Assembly: GCA_002452815.1 (NCBI GenBank)
Contig: DKFM01000011.1
Span: 87,992 to 151,991, forward strand
Reading direction: 5' to 3'
DNA: 64,000 bases
DNA from: Rhodobacteraceae bacterium UBA6796
GTDB lineage: Bacteria > Pseudomonadota > Alphaproteobacteria > Rhodobacterales > Rhodobacteraceae
Numbering within the stretch: position 1 is the stretch's first letter; every line of letters starts with the position of its first letter. The notes beneath the pieces were generated by a model, which did not search any database, was not told the origin of the DNA, and worked only from the letters and a program-made list of their open reading frames with translations. The position numbers and the translations under genes are program-made. This document shows positions 52,383-61,322 of this stretch, piece by piece.

Positions 52383-53765
52383 ATGCCAACCCGTTCCAAT
52401 TCACTGGCCAGTGCCGACGTCGCAACCACGCTGCATCCTTACACCAACGCGCGCAAGCACGAACAGACCGGCCCACTGATCATCGAACGCGGCGATGGCA
52501 TCCGGGTCTGGGACAGCACCGGCAAGGACTATATCGAGGGGCTGGCGGGGCTGTGGTCCGTTGCGGTGGGCTTTTCCGAAAAGCGCCTCGCCGAGGCCGC
52601 CTATCAGCAGATGCTCAAGCTGCCCTATTACCACACGTTCGCCTCGAAGGCGCACGAGCCCTCGATCCGGCTGGCCGAGAAACTGGTCGAGATGACGCCC
52701 GACACCCTGACGCGGGTGTTCTTCACCTCTTCGGGGTCCGAGGCGAATGACACCATCGTCAAGATGGTCTGGTTCATGAACAATGTCCTTGGCCGCCCCG
52801 AGAAGAAGAAATTCCTGGCCCGCACCAAGGGGTATCACGGTATCACCGTCGCGTCGGGCAGCCTGACCGGCCTGCCGGTCAATCACCGCGATTTCGACCT
52901 GCCCGCGATCCCGGTGCGGCACCTGACCTGCCCGCATCACTACCGCTTCGGCCTGCCCGGCGAATCCGAGGCCGAGTTCACCGCGCGCCTGTTGGCCGAG
53001 GCCGAGGCAGTCATTCTGGAGGAAGGCCCCGAAACCATCGCCGCCTTCATCGGCGAGCCGGTGATGGCCGCGGGCGGCGTGATGACCCCGCCCGAAGGCT
53101 ATTGGCCGGGGATCGAGGCGCTGTGCCGGAAATACGACATCCTGCTAATCTCGGACGAGGTGATCTGCGGCTTCGGCCGGCTGGGCACGCCGTTTGGCTG
53201 TCAGAAATACGGCTTCACGCCGGATATCATGACCGTCTCGAAACAGATCGCGTCGTCCTACATGCCGCTGGCGGCGGTGGTGTTCAGCGATGCGGTCTAT
53301 CAGGCGATTGCCGATCACAGCGCCACGCTGAACACCTTCGGGCATGGCTTCACCGCCTCGGGGCATCCGGTGGCCTGCGCCGTGGCGCTGGAGAACCTGG
53401 CGATCATCGAGGAACGCGATCTGATGGGCAATGCCGCGCGTCTGGAAGCCGCGTTCCAGGCCGGGTTGCGCCGTTTTGCCGATCATCCGCTGGTGGGCGA
53501 GGCGCGCGGCACCGGGCTGATCGGGGCGCTGGAACTGGTGGCCGACAAGGCGACGAAACGGCCTTTCGATCCGGTGGGCCGGGTCGGCGCCATCGCCGCC
53601 GAGGAAGGCCACGCCGCCGGGCTGATCTTCCGCGCGATCGGCGATCAGCTGGCGCTGTGCCCGCCGCTGATCGTGACCGAAGCCGACATCGCCGAGATTT
53701 TCGAGCGTCTGGCGCTTGCGCTGTACCGCACCCAGGCGCGGCTTGCCGCGGAAACCGCAAACTGA
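52383..53765 (+). CDS. Class III aminotransferase (omega-amino acid:pyruvate type)
   Basis: A 460-residue PLP enzyme. Features are LHPYTNARKHEQTGPLIIERGDGIRVWDS, IEGLAGLWSVAVGF, FTSSGSEANDTIVKM, GYHGITVASGSLTG, the PLP-ring aspartate in LLISDEVICGFGRLG, and the lysine in TVSKQIASSYMPLAAV. The group includes beta-alanine, 4-aminobutyrate, 6-aminohexanoate and putrescine aminotransferases with pyruvate as acceptor. It is controlled by the adjacent GntR repeats and probably processes an omega-amino acid made by ring opening in the neighbouring hydrolases (inferred). Confidence 0.92.
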   Translation: MPTRSNSLASADVATTLHPYTNARKHEQTGPLIIERGDGIRVWDSTGKDYIEGLAGLWSVAVGFSEKRLAEAAYQQMLKLPYYHTFASKAHEPSIRLAEKLVEMTPDTLTRVFFTSSGSEANDTIVKMVWFMNNVLGRPEKKKFLARTKGYHGITVASGSLTGLPVNHRDFDLPAIPVRHLTCPHHYRFGLPGESEAEFTARLLAEAEAVILEEGPETIAAFIGEPVMAAGGVMTPPEGYWPGIEALCRKYDILLISDEVICGFGRLGTPFGCQKYGFTPDIMTVSKQIASSYMPLAAVVFSDAVYQAIADHSATLNTFGHGFTASGHPVACAVALENLAIIEERDLMGNAARLEAAFQAGLRRFADHPLVGEARGTGLIGALELVADKATKRPFDPVGRVGAIAAEEGHAAGLIFRAIGDQLALCPPLIVTEADIAEIFERLALALYRTQARLAAETAN

Positions 53766-53775
53766 GGGCCCGCCA

Positions 53776-54444
53776 ATGACCAGCACGCTTCCCGCCACCC
53801 CGGTCACGCATATCTCCGACGACCGCTTCGTCGTCACCGAATGGCAATTCCCGCCGGGCGCTGAAACCGGCTGGCATGTGCATGGCCATGATTACGTTGT
53901 CGTGCCGCTGACCGGCGGCGCGCTTGGGCTGACCCATCCCGACGGCAGCTATACCGAGGCGCCGCTGAACGCGGGCGTGCCCTATTCGCGGCGCTGCGGG
54001 GTGGCCCATAACGTCTGCAACCCGGGCGCCGAGTATCTGGCGTTTCTGGAAATCGAGGTGCTGCAAGACCCGCTTGCGGCAGAGCGCAAGGTGGTGGTGG
54101 CGCGGTTCGCCGACGCCTGGAACGCGCGAGATCTGGACACGCTGATGGCGTGCATGTCTGCCGAGTGTGCCTTTCACGCGGCGGCGGGTCCGCTGGCCGA
54201 AGGGACGCGCCATCAGGGCCGCGATGCGGTGCGCGCCGCCTATGCCGCGATTTTTGCCACCTTCCCGCAGGCACATTGGGACCCGCAGCAGACACTGATC
54301 GCGGGGGATCAGGCCCTGACCAACTGGCGCTTCACCGGCACCGACACCGCAGGCCGGACAATCACGGTCGACGGCTGCGATATCCTGCACTTCGATGGCG
54401 CCCGGATCGCGCTGAAAGACAGCTATCGCAAGGCGGGGGCCTGA
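53776..54444 (+). CDS. Cupin domain fused to a SnoaL/NTF2-like domain
   Basis: A 222-residue two-domain protein. Residues 1-110 form a cupin (WQFPPGAETGWHVHGHDYVVVPLTGG with metal-type histidines, and RRCGVAHNVCNPGAEYLAFLEIEV). Residues 113-222 form a SnoaL-like alpha+beta barrel (VVARFADAWNARDLDTLMACMSAECAFHAAAGP, TDTAGRTITVDGCDILHFDGARI). Such combinations are rare; each domain alone binds small ligands. It starts 10 nt after the aminotransferase stop, so it shares the transcript and likely the pathway, with no assigned reaction. Confidence 0.85.
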   Translation: MTSTLPATPVTHISDDRFVVTEWQFPPGAETGWHVHGHDYVVVPLTGGALGLTHPDGSYTEAPLNAGVPYSRRCGVAHNVCNPGAEYLAFLEIEVLQDPLAAERKVVVARFADAWNARDLDTLMACMSAECAFHAAAGPLAEGTRHQGRDAVRAAYAAIFATFPQAHWDPQQTLIAGDQALTNWRFTGTDTAGRTITVDGCDILHFDGARIALKDSYRKAGA

Positions 54445-54474
54445 GCGGCCCCTCTCCGCCATCTGACAATGCGA

Positions 54475-54500
54475 AACGCCCGGGCCACGGCCCGGGCGTT
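54475..54500. terminator. Bidirectional terminator hairpin
   Basis: A perfect 12-bp stem AACGCCCGGGCC/GGCCCGGGCGTT with a 2-nt loop between two converging operons (cupin gene on the left, ABC binding-protein gene on the right). The downstream base run is CGTTCTT on the plus strand, so termination is plausible both ways. Confidence 0.75.
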
Positions 54501-54544
54501 CGTTCTTGTCGACGAGGGGCGACAGAGCCACCCCCCGCCCGCGA

Positions 54545-55744
54545 TCACTTCATCAGCGCGTCCATCGGCACCGGCTCCGAAATCGTCCACTCGTCGATCA
54601 CACCCGGCTTGCCCGCGGTGGTTTCCACGATCAGATAACGCGCCTTGTTCTGATGGTGCAGTTCCGAGGTGAAAGTACGCGGCCCGAACAGGGTGGGTTC
54701 GTTGTCCATCTTCTCCAGCTCGGCCACCACGGCATCGGCGTCGATGGTGCCCGCACGCTCCACCGCCTTGGCCCAGACGTCGATCATCGAATAGCCCGGA
54801 TAGGTGTATTGCGTCGCCGGGTCAGCCCCGGTCTTTTCCTTGTAAAGCGCGTTGAAGGCATTCACATCCGGGTTCGGGTCGTCGCCATAGACAGAGCCCT
54901 GCACCGGCACATAGAAATTCGACAGATCGGGCACCGCCGACAGCCAGTAGCTGCCATCCACGGCCGATCCGTTCAGGATCATCGAGTTGATCCCCGCCGC
55001 GCGGATCTGCTTGATCGCCGACACCGCGCCCGGCATCATCGTGCACAGCATGATCGCATCGGGTTCCTTCGGCAGCGCCTTGATCCGGCTGATCTGCGAG
55101 GCGATCGAGGCGTCGTCGTTCTTGAACACATCCTCGCCCGCCAGCGTGGCATCCGCCAGCTTGGGCAGCATCCAGTCGAAGCCGTCGCAGATGCCCTTGT
55201 TATAGACATAGCTGGTGTCCAGAAGGCGGTAAAAGTCGCGCGCCTCTTTCTTGGTATAGGCCCATTCGGCCATCGTCGCGCCTTGCACCGCCGCCAGAAC
55301 CGAGGCCGAGAAGCTGTGCGGGCCGACGCCCTGAATGCCCGCCTTGATCGATTCCGCGCACAGGAAGAACGAAATCTTGCCCGAGGATTCCGCGGTCAGC
55401 GCGGCGGGCGCGCCGAAGTCGTAATCGCAGGACACGACGACCATGTCGGCGCCCGCGTCCAGCACGCTCAGCCCCGCCTTGGCGCCTTCGGCGCGGTCGG
55501 TCTTGGTGTCGGCATTGACCACCTTGATCTGTTTGCCCAGCAGACCACCCGCGGCGTTGATCTCGTCGATGCGGATCATCGCGGCGTCTTGCGCGGGTTT
55601 GTCATAGGCCTGCATGAAGCCGGTTTCGGCGGTGGCAAAGCCCACCACGATATTGCCGTCGGCATCCTCGGCCAGCGCGCCGGTGGCGGGCGCGAGGCTC
55701 AGCGCCAGAACGCTCAGGCTCGTCATCAGTTGCGTGCGAAACAT
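54545..55744 (-). CDS. ABC transporter substrate-binding protein (branched-chain amino acid/amide type)
   Basis: A 399-residue periplasmic protein. Signal peptide MFRTQLMTSLSVLALSLAPATGALA, then a type I binding-protein fold (Peripla_BP_6): NIVVGFATAETGFMQAYDKPAQDAAMIRIDEINAAGGLLGKQIKVV, DADMVVVSCDYDFGAPAAL and ATQYTYPGYSMIDVWAKAVERAG. Members bind amino acids, urea, amides or related ligands. It is the last gene of the leftward ten-gene run, downstream of its two permeases, a common layout. Confidence 0.9.
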   Translation of the reverse strand: MFRTQLMTSLSVLALSLAPATGALAEDADGNIVVGFATAETGFMQAYDKPAQDAAMIRIDEINAAGGLLGKQIKVVNADTKTDRAEGAKAGLSVLDAGADMVVVSCDYDFGAPAALTAESSGKISFFLCAESIKAGIQGVGPHSFSASVLAAVQGATMAEWAYTKKEARDFYRLLDTSYVYNKGICDGFDWMLPKLADATLAGEDVFKNDDASIASQISRIKALPKEPDAIMLCTMMPGAVSAIKQIRAAGINSMILNGSAVDGSYWLSAVPDLSNFYVPVQGSVYGDDPNPDVNAFNALYKEKTGADPATQYTYPGYSMIDVWAKAVERAGTIDADAVVAELEKMDNEPTLFGPRTFTSELHHQNKARYLIVETTAGKPGVIDEWTISEPVPMDALMK

Positions 55745-55780
55745 GGGAACTCTCCTTGTTGGTGTCGGTGTGCGACATGG

Positions 55781-56872
55781 TTATGCGTCCCCTTCGGGAA
55801 CGGTTTGCGTTGCGGCAAGGGCAGGCCCCCGCCGGTCGCGGGCCCCGAAGGGCCACGCGAATTCCTTGGAAAACAGCCCGTTCGGGCGCCGCGCGAGAAT
55901 GGCGATCATCACCACGCCAAGCAGGATTTCCTGCAACCCGCCGGGCAGCGCGAAGGTCGTGTTACCCACTGGCACCCCGCGTTCCAGCCAGCGCAGGCCC
56001 TGGATCAGCAAGGACAGGATCACCACCCCGGACACCGCGCCCGACAGCGTGCTCATCCCGCCCACGACCAGCATTGAAAGGGTGATGAAAGTCAGGCCCA
56101 GATAGAAGGTGTCGGGCGTCACAACGCCGATCGAATGCGCCATCAGCGCGCCGCCCAGCCCCATCACAACGCCCGACAGGCCAAAGGCCACCAGCCGCAC
56201 GCGGGGAATGTCGATCCCCGAGGCCAGCGCCGCGGTGGGTTCATCGCGCGCCGCCCGCAGCGCCAGCCCGAAGCGCGACACCGCATGCAACCAGGCCACG
56301 AAGATCGCCACGATCGCGCCAATCATATAGGGCCAGATCGTGCGCACGATCGGGATGCCGACGACCGAATTCGTCGCCGCCGTCACGCTTTCCCAATTGG
56401 CATAGATCGTGTTGATCATCGCCAGCATCGCGAAGGTGGCAATCGAGGCGGCGATCCCCGACAGCCGCATCAGCACCCGCCCGAACAGCAGGGCAAACAC
56501 CCCCGCGAACAGCGCCGCCAGCACCGCCCCCGGCCCGTAGGGCAGCTGCACCGCCTTGAGCCAGTCAGGCAGGCCCGGGAAGGACAGTTCCTTCATCATC
56601 GGCGGCATCGTCAGCCAGGCGGCGGCGTAGGCGCCCAAACAGGTGAAGCCGATATGACCGAAGCTCAGCACGCCGGAATTGCCGACGAAGATGTAAAGCC
56701 CCACGACCAGAATGACGCGCACGAAGATGTCGATCATCGTCTGGTTGAAGGGCCGCGAGCCGACCGCCAGCGTCAGCAGCGCCAGCGCCACCATCAGCGC
56801 GGTCAGGATCAGCGGCGTGGCGATGGTGCGCAGCAGCACGGATTTCTGCGGTTTCTGGGCATCTTGCGCCAT
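55781..56872 (-). CDS. ABC permease, LivM type
   Basis: A 363-residue inner-membrane permease with about nine hydrophobic segments. VGLYIFVGNSGVLSFGHIGFTCLGAYAAAWLT is the LivM-type motif, and RAARDEPTAALASGIDIPRVRLVAFGLSGVVMGLGGALMAHSIGV is the EAA-like loop that meets the ATPase. It carries a short cytoplasmic N-terminus (MAQDAQKPQKSVLLR). It pairs with the LivH-type permease 3 nt upstream. Confidence 0.9.
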   Translation of the reverse strand: MAQDAQKPQKSVLLRTIATPLILTALMVALALLTLAVGSRPFNQTMIDIFVRVILVVGLYIFVGNSGVLSFGHIGFTCLGAYAAAWLTMPPMMKELSFPGLPDWLKAVQLPYGPGAVLAALFAGVFALLFGRVLMRLSGIAASIATFAMLAMINTIYANWESVTAATNSVVGIPIVRTIWPYMIGAIVAIFVAWLHAVSRFGLALRAARDEPTAALASGIDIPRVRLVAFGLSGVVMGLGGALMAHSIGVVTPDTFYLGLTFITLSMLVVGGMSTLSGAVSGVVILSLLIQGLRWLERGVPVGNTTFALPGGLQEILLGVVMIAILARRPNGLFSKEFAWPFGARDRRGPALAATQTVPEGDA

Positions 56873-56875
56873 GGC

Positions 56876-57781
56876 TCAGACCCTTTCCTTGGTGCCGCGC
56901 GCGGCAATCAGCCCCTGCGGGCGGAACAAAAGCACGAGGATCACCGCCCCGTAGACGAAGGCATCGCGGAAGGGGCGCGCCTCGGGGGGCAGCACGGTCT
57001 GCATCACGACCGAGGCCGCCCCGATCAGGAAGCCCGCCAGAACCGCGCCTTCCAGACTGCCAAGCCCGCCGATCACCGTGGCGATAAAGGCCATCAGCAT
57101 CACCGCGCCGCCCATCTGGATGTCGACGGTGCCCGTCTGGCTGCCCAGGATGATGGCGATGGCGCCCGCCAGCGCCCCCGACAACGCGAAGGCGCCCATG
57201 ATGACGCGGTTCGCCCGCACCCCCAGCATCCGCGCCATGGTGAAATTCTCGGCCGCGGCGCGCATCTCCAGCCCGAAGCGGGTGCGGCGTACAAAGACCG
57301 ACAGGCCCGTCAGCATCACCAGCGTCGCGACGATAGTAATCAGCTGCAGCAGCGGCATCCGCGCGCCCAGCACCTCGACCGGCTGGCTCAGCGCGGGCAA
57401 GAGCGAGATCGACTTCGGCCGGCTGGAAAACAGCATCAGCAGGAAATAGCGGATCACGAAGCCAAGCGCGAAAGAGGCGATCATCATCGTCGCGGGGCTG
57501 GCGTGGCGGAAGCGGCGGAACACCACCACCTCGGACAGCACCGACAGCCCGGCGCCCACCGCCAGAATGAACGGGATCAGCAGGAACCACGGCATCTTGC
57601 CCGCAAACACGATGGCCACCGCATCGACCGAAGGCCACAACAGTGCAAAGACCGCAAAGGCGATCACATCGCCATGGGCGAAGTTCACCAGCCGCATCAC
57701 CCCGAAGATCAGCGCGATCCCCAAGGCGCCAAGCGCATAAAGCGAACCGAGGCTGAGCGCATCGAACAAAACCTGCAACAT
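56876..57781 (-). CDS. ABC permease, LivH type
   Basis: A 301-residue inner-membrane permease with about eight hydrophobic segments. It starts MLQVLFDALSLGSLYALGALGIALIFGVMRLVNFAHGDVIAFAVF, the standard LivH N-terminus, and ends GAVILVLLFRPQGLIAARGT. The coupling loop is RAAAENFTMARMLGVRANRVIMGAFALSGALAG. Coupled to the LivF-type ATPase by one-base overlap (TGATG) and followed by LivM. Confidence 0.91.
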   Translation of the reverse strand: MLQVLFDALSLGSLYALGALGIALIFGVMRLVNFAHGDVIAFAVFALLWPSVDAVAIVFAGKMPWFLLIPFILAVGAGLSVLSEVVVFRRFRHASPATMMIASFALGFVIRYFLLMLFSSRPKSISLLPALSQPVEVLGARMPLLQLITIVATLVMLTGLSVFVRRTRFGLEMRAAAENFTMARMLGVRANRVIMGAFALSGALAGAIAIILGSQTGTVDIQMGGAVMLMAFIATVIGGLGSLEGAVLAGFLIGAASVVMQTVLPPEARPFRDAFVYGAVILVLLFRPQGLIAARGTKERV

Positions 57782-58521
57782 CAGTGCTCTCCTTCCGCAT
57801 ATCCGAAATAGGCCGCCTGCAGGGCCTCGCTCTGGCCCATCGCCTGCGCGTCGCCATCCAGCAGGATCTGCCCGCCGCGCATCAGGATCATCCGCCCGCC
57901 GACCATCATCGCCCGGGTCGAGCTTTGCTCGACGATCAGCAGGGTCAGCTTGCGGTGCCGCCGCAGGCCGATCAGCCGTTCGTAGACCTGATCGGTGATA
58001 TTGGGCGCGAGCCCCAGCGAGGGCTCGTCAATCGCGATCAGCCGCGGGTTGGTCATCAGCGCGCGGCCGATCACCAGCATCTGCTGCTGCCCGCCCGACA
58101 ACAGCCCCGCCTGGGAATGGCGGCGCTCTTTCAGGATCGGGAAGGTGTCATACACCTCTTCCAGTGCGCTGGCCGCCCGCACGCGCCAGCCGCGTTCACG
58201 CGTATGCATGCCGGTGCCGACGATCAGGTTTTCCTCGATGCTGAGCGATCCGAACACATCGCGCCCCTCGGGGACCATCGACAGGCCCATGCGGGCGATG
58301 TCTTCGGGCGCGCGGCCGGTGATCTCGGCGCCGCCGAAGTCGATGCGCCCACCGGCGGGGGGCGTCACCCCGGCGATCGCCCGCATCAAGGACGATTTGC
58401 CCGCGCCGTTCGGCCCGGTGATGAACAGGATCTCGCCCTCGGCCAGGGTGAAGGCGACCTCGCGCACGGCGGTCAGGCGGCCATAGCGGATGGTGACATC
58501 GGAAACCGCAAGCAGGCTCAT
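57781..58521 (-). CDS. ABC transporter ATP-binding protein, LivF type
   Basis: A 246-residue ATPase. Walker A GPNGAGKSSLMRAIAGVTPP, Q-loop region, signature LSGGQQQMLVIGRALM and Walker B LIAIDEPSLGLAPNITDQVYE are intact. The LivF-type VPEGRDVFGSLSIEENL is present. It overlaps the LivG-type gene by 4 nt, and the two would form the heterodimeric motor of the importer. Confidence 0.93.
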   Translation of the reverse strand: MSLLAVSDVTIRYGRLTAVREVAFTLAEGEILFITGPNGAGKSSLMRAIAGVTPPAGGRIDFGGAEITGRAPEDIARMGLSMVPEGRDVFGSLSIEENLIVGTGMHTRERGWRVRAASALEEVYDTFPILKERRHSQAGLLSGGQQQMLVIGRALMTNPRLIAIDEPSLGLAPNITDQVYERLIGLRRHRKLTLLIVEQSSTRAMMVGGRMILMRGGQILLDGDAQAMGQSEALQAAYFGYAEGEH

Positions 58522-59270
58522 TCCATCACCTCCAGCACCGGCAGCGCACTGTCGGCGGCGGTACCCATATAGGCGTGGCGCACGGTTTCCGAGGCGCGGA
58601 TCTGGGCGGGCGGGCCATCCTCGATCACCGCGCCGGAATCCAGCACGACGATATGATCGCAGGTTTCCAGCACCAGCCCGACGTTGTGTTCGATCAGCAG
58701 CACGCCACAGTTCAGATCGCGCGCGATGCGGCGGATCAGGGCGGCCAGTTCGGCGGCCTCGGGGGCGCTCATGCCCGCGGCGGGTTCGTCCAGCAGAATG
58801 TAGCCCGGCCGCCCCATCAGCGCCCGCCCGATCGCCACGCGGCGTTCGTCGGTATAGGGCAGCGTGCCTGCGATCTGATCGGCCAGCGGCGCAATGCCCA
58901 TCCAGTCCAGCATCGCCTGCGCCTCGGCGATTGCGGCGCGGCGCGACTGGCCAAGCCCGACGCCCGTCACCTCCAGATTGTCGATCACCGGCAGATCGCG
59001 AAACAGCCGCCCGCCCTGAAAGGTGCGGGCGATGCCGCGGCGGCGGACCTGATGCGGCTGCAACCCGGCCAGGCTGTGCCCGTCCAGCCGGACCGCCCCT
59101 GCGGTCGGCGCCTGAAACCCGGTCAGCACATTGACCAGCGTCGTCTTGCCCGCGCCGTTCGGGCCGATCAGCCCGGTAATATGGCCCGGCGTCACGCTCA
59201 GGCGCACGTCCGACAGCGCCTTCAGCCCCGCGAAGGCCACCGATATGTTGTCAGCTTCGAGTTGGCCCAT
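58518..59270 (-). CDS. ABC transporter ATP-binding protein, LivG type
   Basis: A 250-residue ATPase. Walker A GPNGAGKTTLVNVLTGFQAPT, the LivG-type QVRRRGIARTFQGGRLFRDLPVIDNLEV, and Walker B YILLDEPAAGMSAPE are intact. The ABC signature reads LPYTDERRVAIGRAL instead of the usual L-x-Y-G-(D/Q)-Q form, so the conserved glycine is a threonine; the partner LivF-type subunit has a canonical motif. It is the first of the transporter genes, 203 bp after pxpC. Confidence 0.9.
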   Translation of the reverse strand: MGQLEADNISVAFAGLKALSDVRLSVTPGHITGLIGPNGAGKTTLVNVLTGFQAPTAGAVRLDGHSLAGLQPHQVRRRGIARTFQGGRLFRDLPVIDNLEVTGVGLGQSRRAAIAEAQAMLDWMGIAPLADQIAGTLPYTDERRVAIGRALMGRPGYILLDEPAAGMSAPEAAELAALIRRIARDLNCGVLLIEHNVGLVLETCDHIVVLDSGAVIEDGPPAQIRASETVRHAYMGTAADSALPVLEVME

Positions 59271-59318
59271 GCCGCCTCTCCCATTCGTCTCAAGTCATAG
59301 GACAAAGGGGCGCCCTGT

Positions 59319-59339
59319 CCCGAAAGCGGTGCTTTCGGG
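59319..59339. other. Hairpin in the gap between pxpC and the ABC transporter genes
   Basis: A perfect 9-bp stem CCCGAAAGC/GCTTTCGGG with a 3-nt loop. No T-tract follows on the minus strand, so it may be an mRNA-stabilising or attenuating structure rather than a full terminator. The remaining 180 bp of the gap contain nothing I can support. Confidence 0.5.
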
Positions 59340-59473
59340 CTATGGCCGTCCCTCCCTGTATGCGGCGACCTCTTTTCGGGCCGTCCGATCGTCAGAGCCT
59401 CGCGCGGGCAGCGGGGCCTGTCTTGTCTGAGGGCGCGCAGCAGTTTGACCCTGTGCGCACCCCCGCCTGCCCC

Positions 59474-60445
59474 CTAGCCCGCCAGATGCGCGCGTGCTCG
59501 GTCGAACAGCGCGCGGTTGTCGGCCCGCGCGGCAAGCGCCTGATCCATCGTCACCGGGACGAACTGCGCGGGCGTATGCGGCTGCAGCTGCGCGATCCGG
59601 TCCATATCGGCCGAAATCACCACGCCCAGCATCATGTAGCCGCCGCCCGAGACCGCATCGCGGTGCAGCACGATCGGTTCGGTCCCCGAAGGCACCTGGA
59701 TCGAGCCATAGGGGTAGCAGGCATCGACGATGTTCGACGGGTCCGACCCCGCCCCGAAGGGTTGCTCGCGCGCCACGAATTCCAGCGGATGCCCCCCGCG
59801 GAAGCGATAACCGATGCGGTCCGCCTCGGGGGCGACCTTCCAGGTGTCTTCGAAAAACCTCTTGCCCGCGGCCTCGGTGATGCGGTGCCAGTAAAGCCCC
59901 GGCAGCATCCGCAGCTCGATCGCTGCGGGCTGCGCACGGCGCAGGTCGGCCGGCAGCGACCGGCCCGCCACGCCCGCGCCCTGCCCGACCGGCAATGCGT
60001 CACCCGCCTTCAGCACCCGGCCCTGATACCCGCCGAGCGCGCCCAGCACATAGGTCGAGCGCGAGCCCAGAACGACCGGCACGTCGATCCCGCCCGACAC
60101 CGCGATATAGGCGCGCGCGCCGCCCTTGAGAAACCCGAAGCTCAGCCGGTCGCCCGCCTTGACGGCAAAGCTTTCCCAAGTCGGTTGCTCGACCCCGTTG
60201 ACCTTGGGCGGCAGATCGCCGCCGGTGACGGCGACCACGGCATCTTGGGTAAATTCCAGCTCCGGCCCCATGAATGTCGCTTCCAGCACCGCCGCGCCCT
60301 CGGGGTTGCCCACCAGCAGGTTGGCGACCATCGTCGCGAAGCGGTCCATGCCGCCGCCTTCGGGAATGCCGAGGTGGTAATATCCGGGGCGGCCCAGATC
60401 CTGAACAGAGGTCGAAAGCCCCGGCGAGATGACCTTAATTGCCAT
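59474..60445 (-). CDS. pxpC: PxpC/KipA family protein (carboxyltransferase C-half)
   Basis: A 323-residue protein of the KipA/AHS2 family: MAIKVISPGLSTSVQDLGRPGYYHLGIPEGGGMDRFATMVANLLVGN, EFTQDAVVAVTGGDLPPKVNG, ARAYIAVSGGIDVPVVLGSRSTYVLGALGGYQGR, and SGGGYMMLGVVISADMDRIAQLQPH. In PxpABC it is a subunit of ATP-dependent 5-oxoprolinase; the same fold forms half of the carboxyltransferase of urea carboxylase. With biotin carboxylase and carrier genes adjacent, the second reading deserves weight. It overlaps pxpB by 11 nt. Confidence 0.9.
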   Translation of the reverse strand: MAIKVISPGLSTSVQDLGRPGYYHLGIPEGGGMDRFATMVANLLVGNPEGAAVLEATFMGPELEFTQDAVVAVTGGDLPPKVNGVEQPTWESFAVKAGDRLSFGFLKGGARAYIAVSGGIDVPVVLGSRSTYVLGALGGYQGRVLKAGDALPVGQGAGVAGRSLPADLRRAQPAAIELRMLPGLYWHRITEAAGKRFFEDTWKVAPEADRIGYRFRGGHPLEFVAREQPFGAGSDPSNIVDACYPYGSIQVPSGTEPIVLHRDAVSGGGYMMLGVVISADMDRIAQLQPHTPAQFVPVTMDQALAARADNRALFDRARAHLAG

Positions 60446-61310
60446 TGAGAGCCTCCATCAGGCGGGCATTGGTGCCGGCCATGTCGCGGTTGAAGTCGGT
60501 CAGGCTGAAATCGCAGGCGCGGATCGTCGGCTCCCAGGCGTTCGCGGCGATCTGTTCCAGCGTCGCGTCGTATTCGTCGCGGGTCTGGGGCCGGTATTTG
60601 ACGATGTCGCCGGGTTTGAACAGGCACATCTCCTCGCTCAGATAGCGCACCTGCCGGGTCGGGTCGTAGATTGGGGCGGGCGTCACGCCATACATCTGAT
60701 AGCCGCCCGCACCGCGCACCGAATAGATCGCCGAGAAACAGCCGCCATGGCCCACCGTCAGCTTGGGCGTATCGGTCCGCGGGCGCAGGTATTTCGGCGC
60801 CTGGATCTGTTTTTTCTGCTCGACCAGCTGATACAGGAACGGCAGGCCCGCCACGAAGCCCACCATCGACACGAACCACGGCTGCCCGGCATAGGCGGCC
60901 ACGAATTCCTCGATCGTGGCATAGCCGTTGATCCGCGCGGAATATTCCAGATCGGTGGCGTTCGGGTCCTGATGCCGCTCGCGGAAGCGCATCTCGACCT
61001 CGTGGGTCCAGGGGTCCTGGAAATAGACCGGCAGTTCGATGATCCGCGTGGCCAGCGTCTGGTCGGATTTCGCGGCCTCCACCTCGAAGCTTTTCAGCTC
61101 GGCCAGCAGATCGGCGGGGCTGATCCGGTCGGGATCGAACTTGACCTGAAAGCTGGCATTCGCCGGGCAGGTCTCGATCACGCCCGGGATCTGCGCCGCG
61201 CGCACCGCGTTGATCATCGACAGGCCGGTGAAGAACGAGGCCAGCGACATCGCTTCGGAAACCTCTCCGAAGATATGCTCGTCGCCGCCGTAACTGAAAC
61301 GTATCGACAT
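60435..61310 (-). CDS. pxpB: PxpB/KipI family protein with extended N-terminus
   Basis: A 291-residue KipI/AHS1-type protein, about 60 residues longer than usual PxpB. The common core is ELPVYFQDPWTHEVEM, INGYATIEEFVAAYAGQPWFVSMVGFVAGLPFLYQL, TVGHGGCFSAIYSVRGAGGYQMYGVTPAPIYDP and LFKPGDIVKYRP. Pairs with PxpC to form the carboxyltransferase-like or oxoprolinase unit. The usual PRTxVPxGSVGIAGxQ stretch is altered here (LRPRTDTPKLTVGHGG), which may mean a different ligand. It starts 12 nt after the carboxylase stop. Confidence 0.88.
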   Translation of the reverse strand: MSIRFSYGGDEHIFGEVSEAMSLASFFTGLSMINAVRAAQIPGVIETCPANASFQVKFDPDRISPADLLAELKSFEVEAAKSDQTLATRIIELPVYFQDPWTHEVEMRFRERHQDPNATDLEYSARINGYATIEEFVAAYAGQPWFVSMVGFVAGLPFLYQLVEQKKQIQAPKYLRPRTDTPKLTVGHGGCFSAIYSVRGAGGYQMYGVTPAPIYDPTRQVRYLSEEMCLFKPGDIVKYRPQTRDEYDATLEQIAANAWEPTIRACDFSLTDFNRDMAGTNARLMEALNGN

Positions 61311-61322
61311 CCCTGTTTCCTT

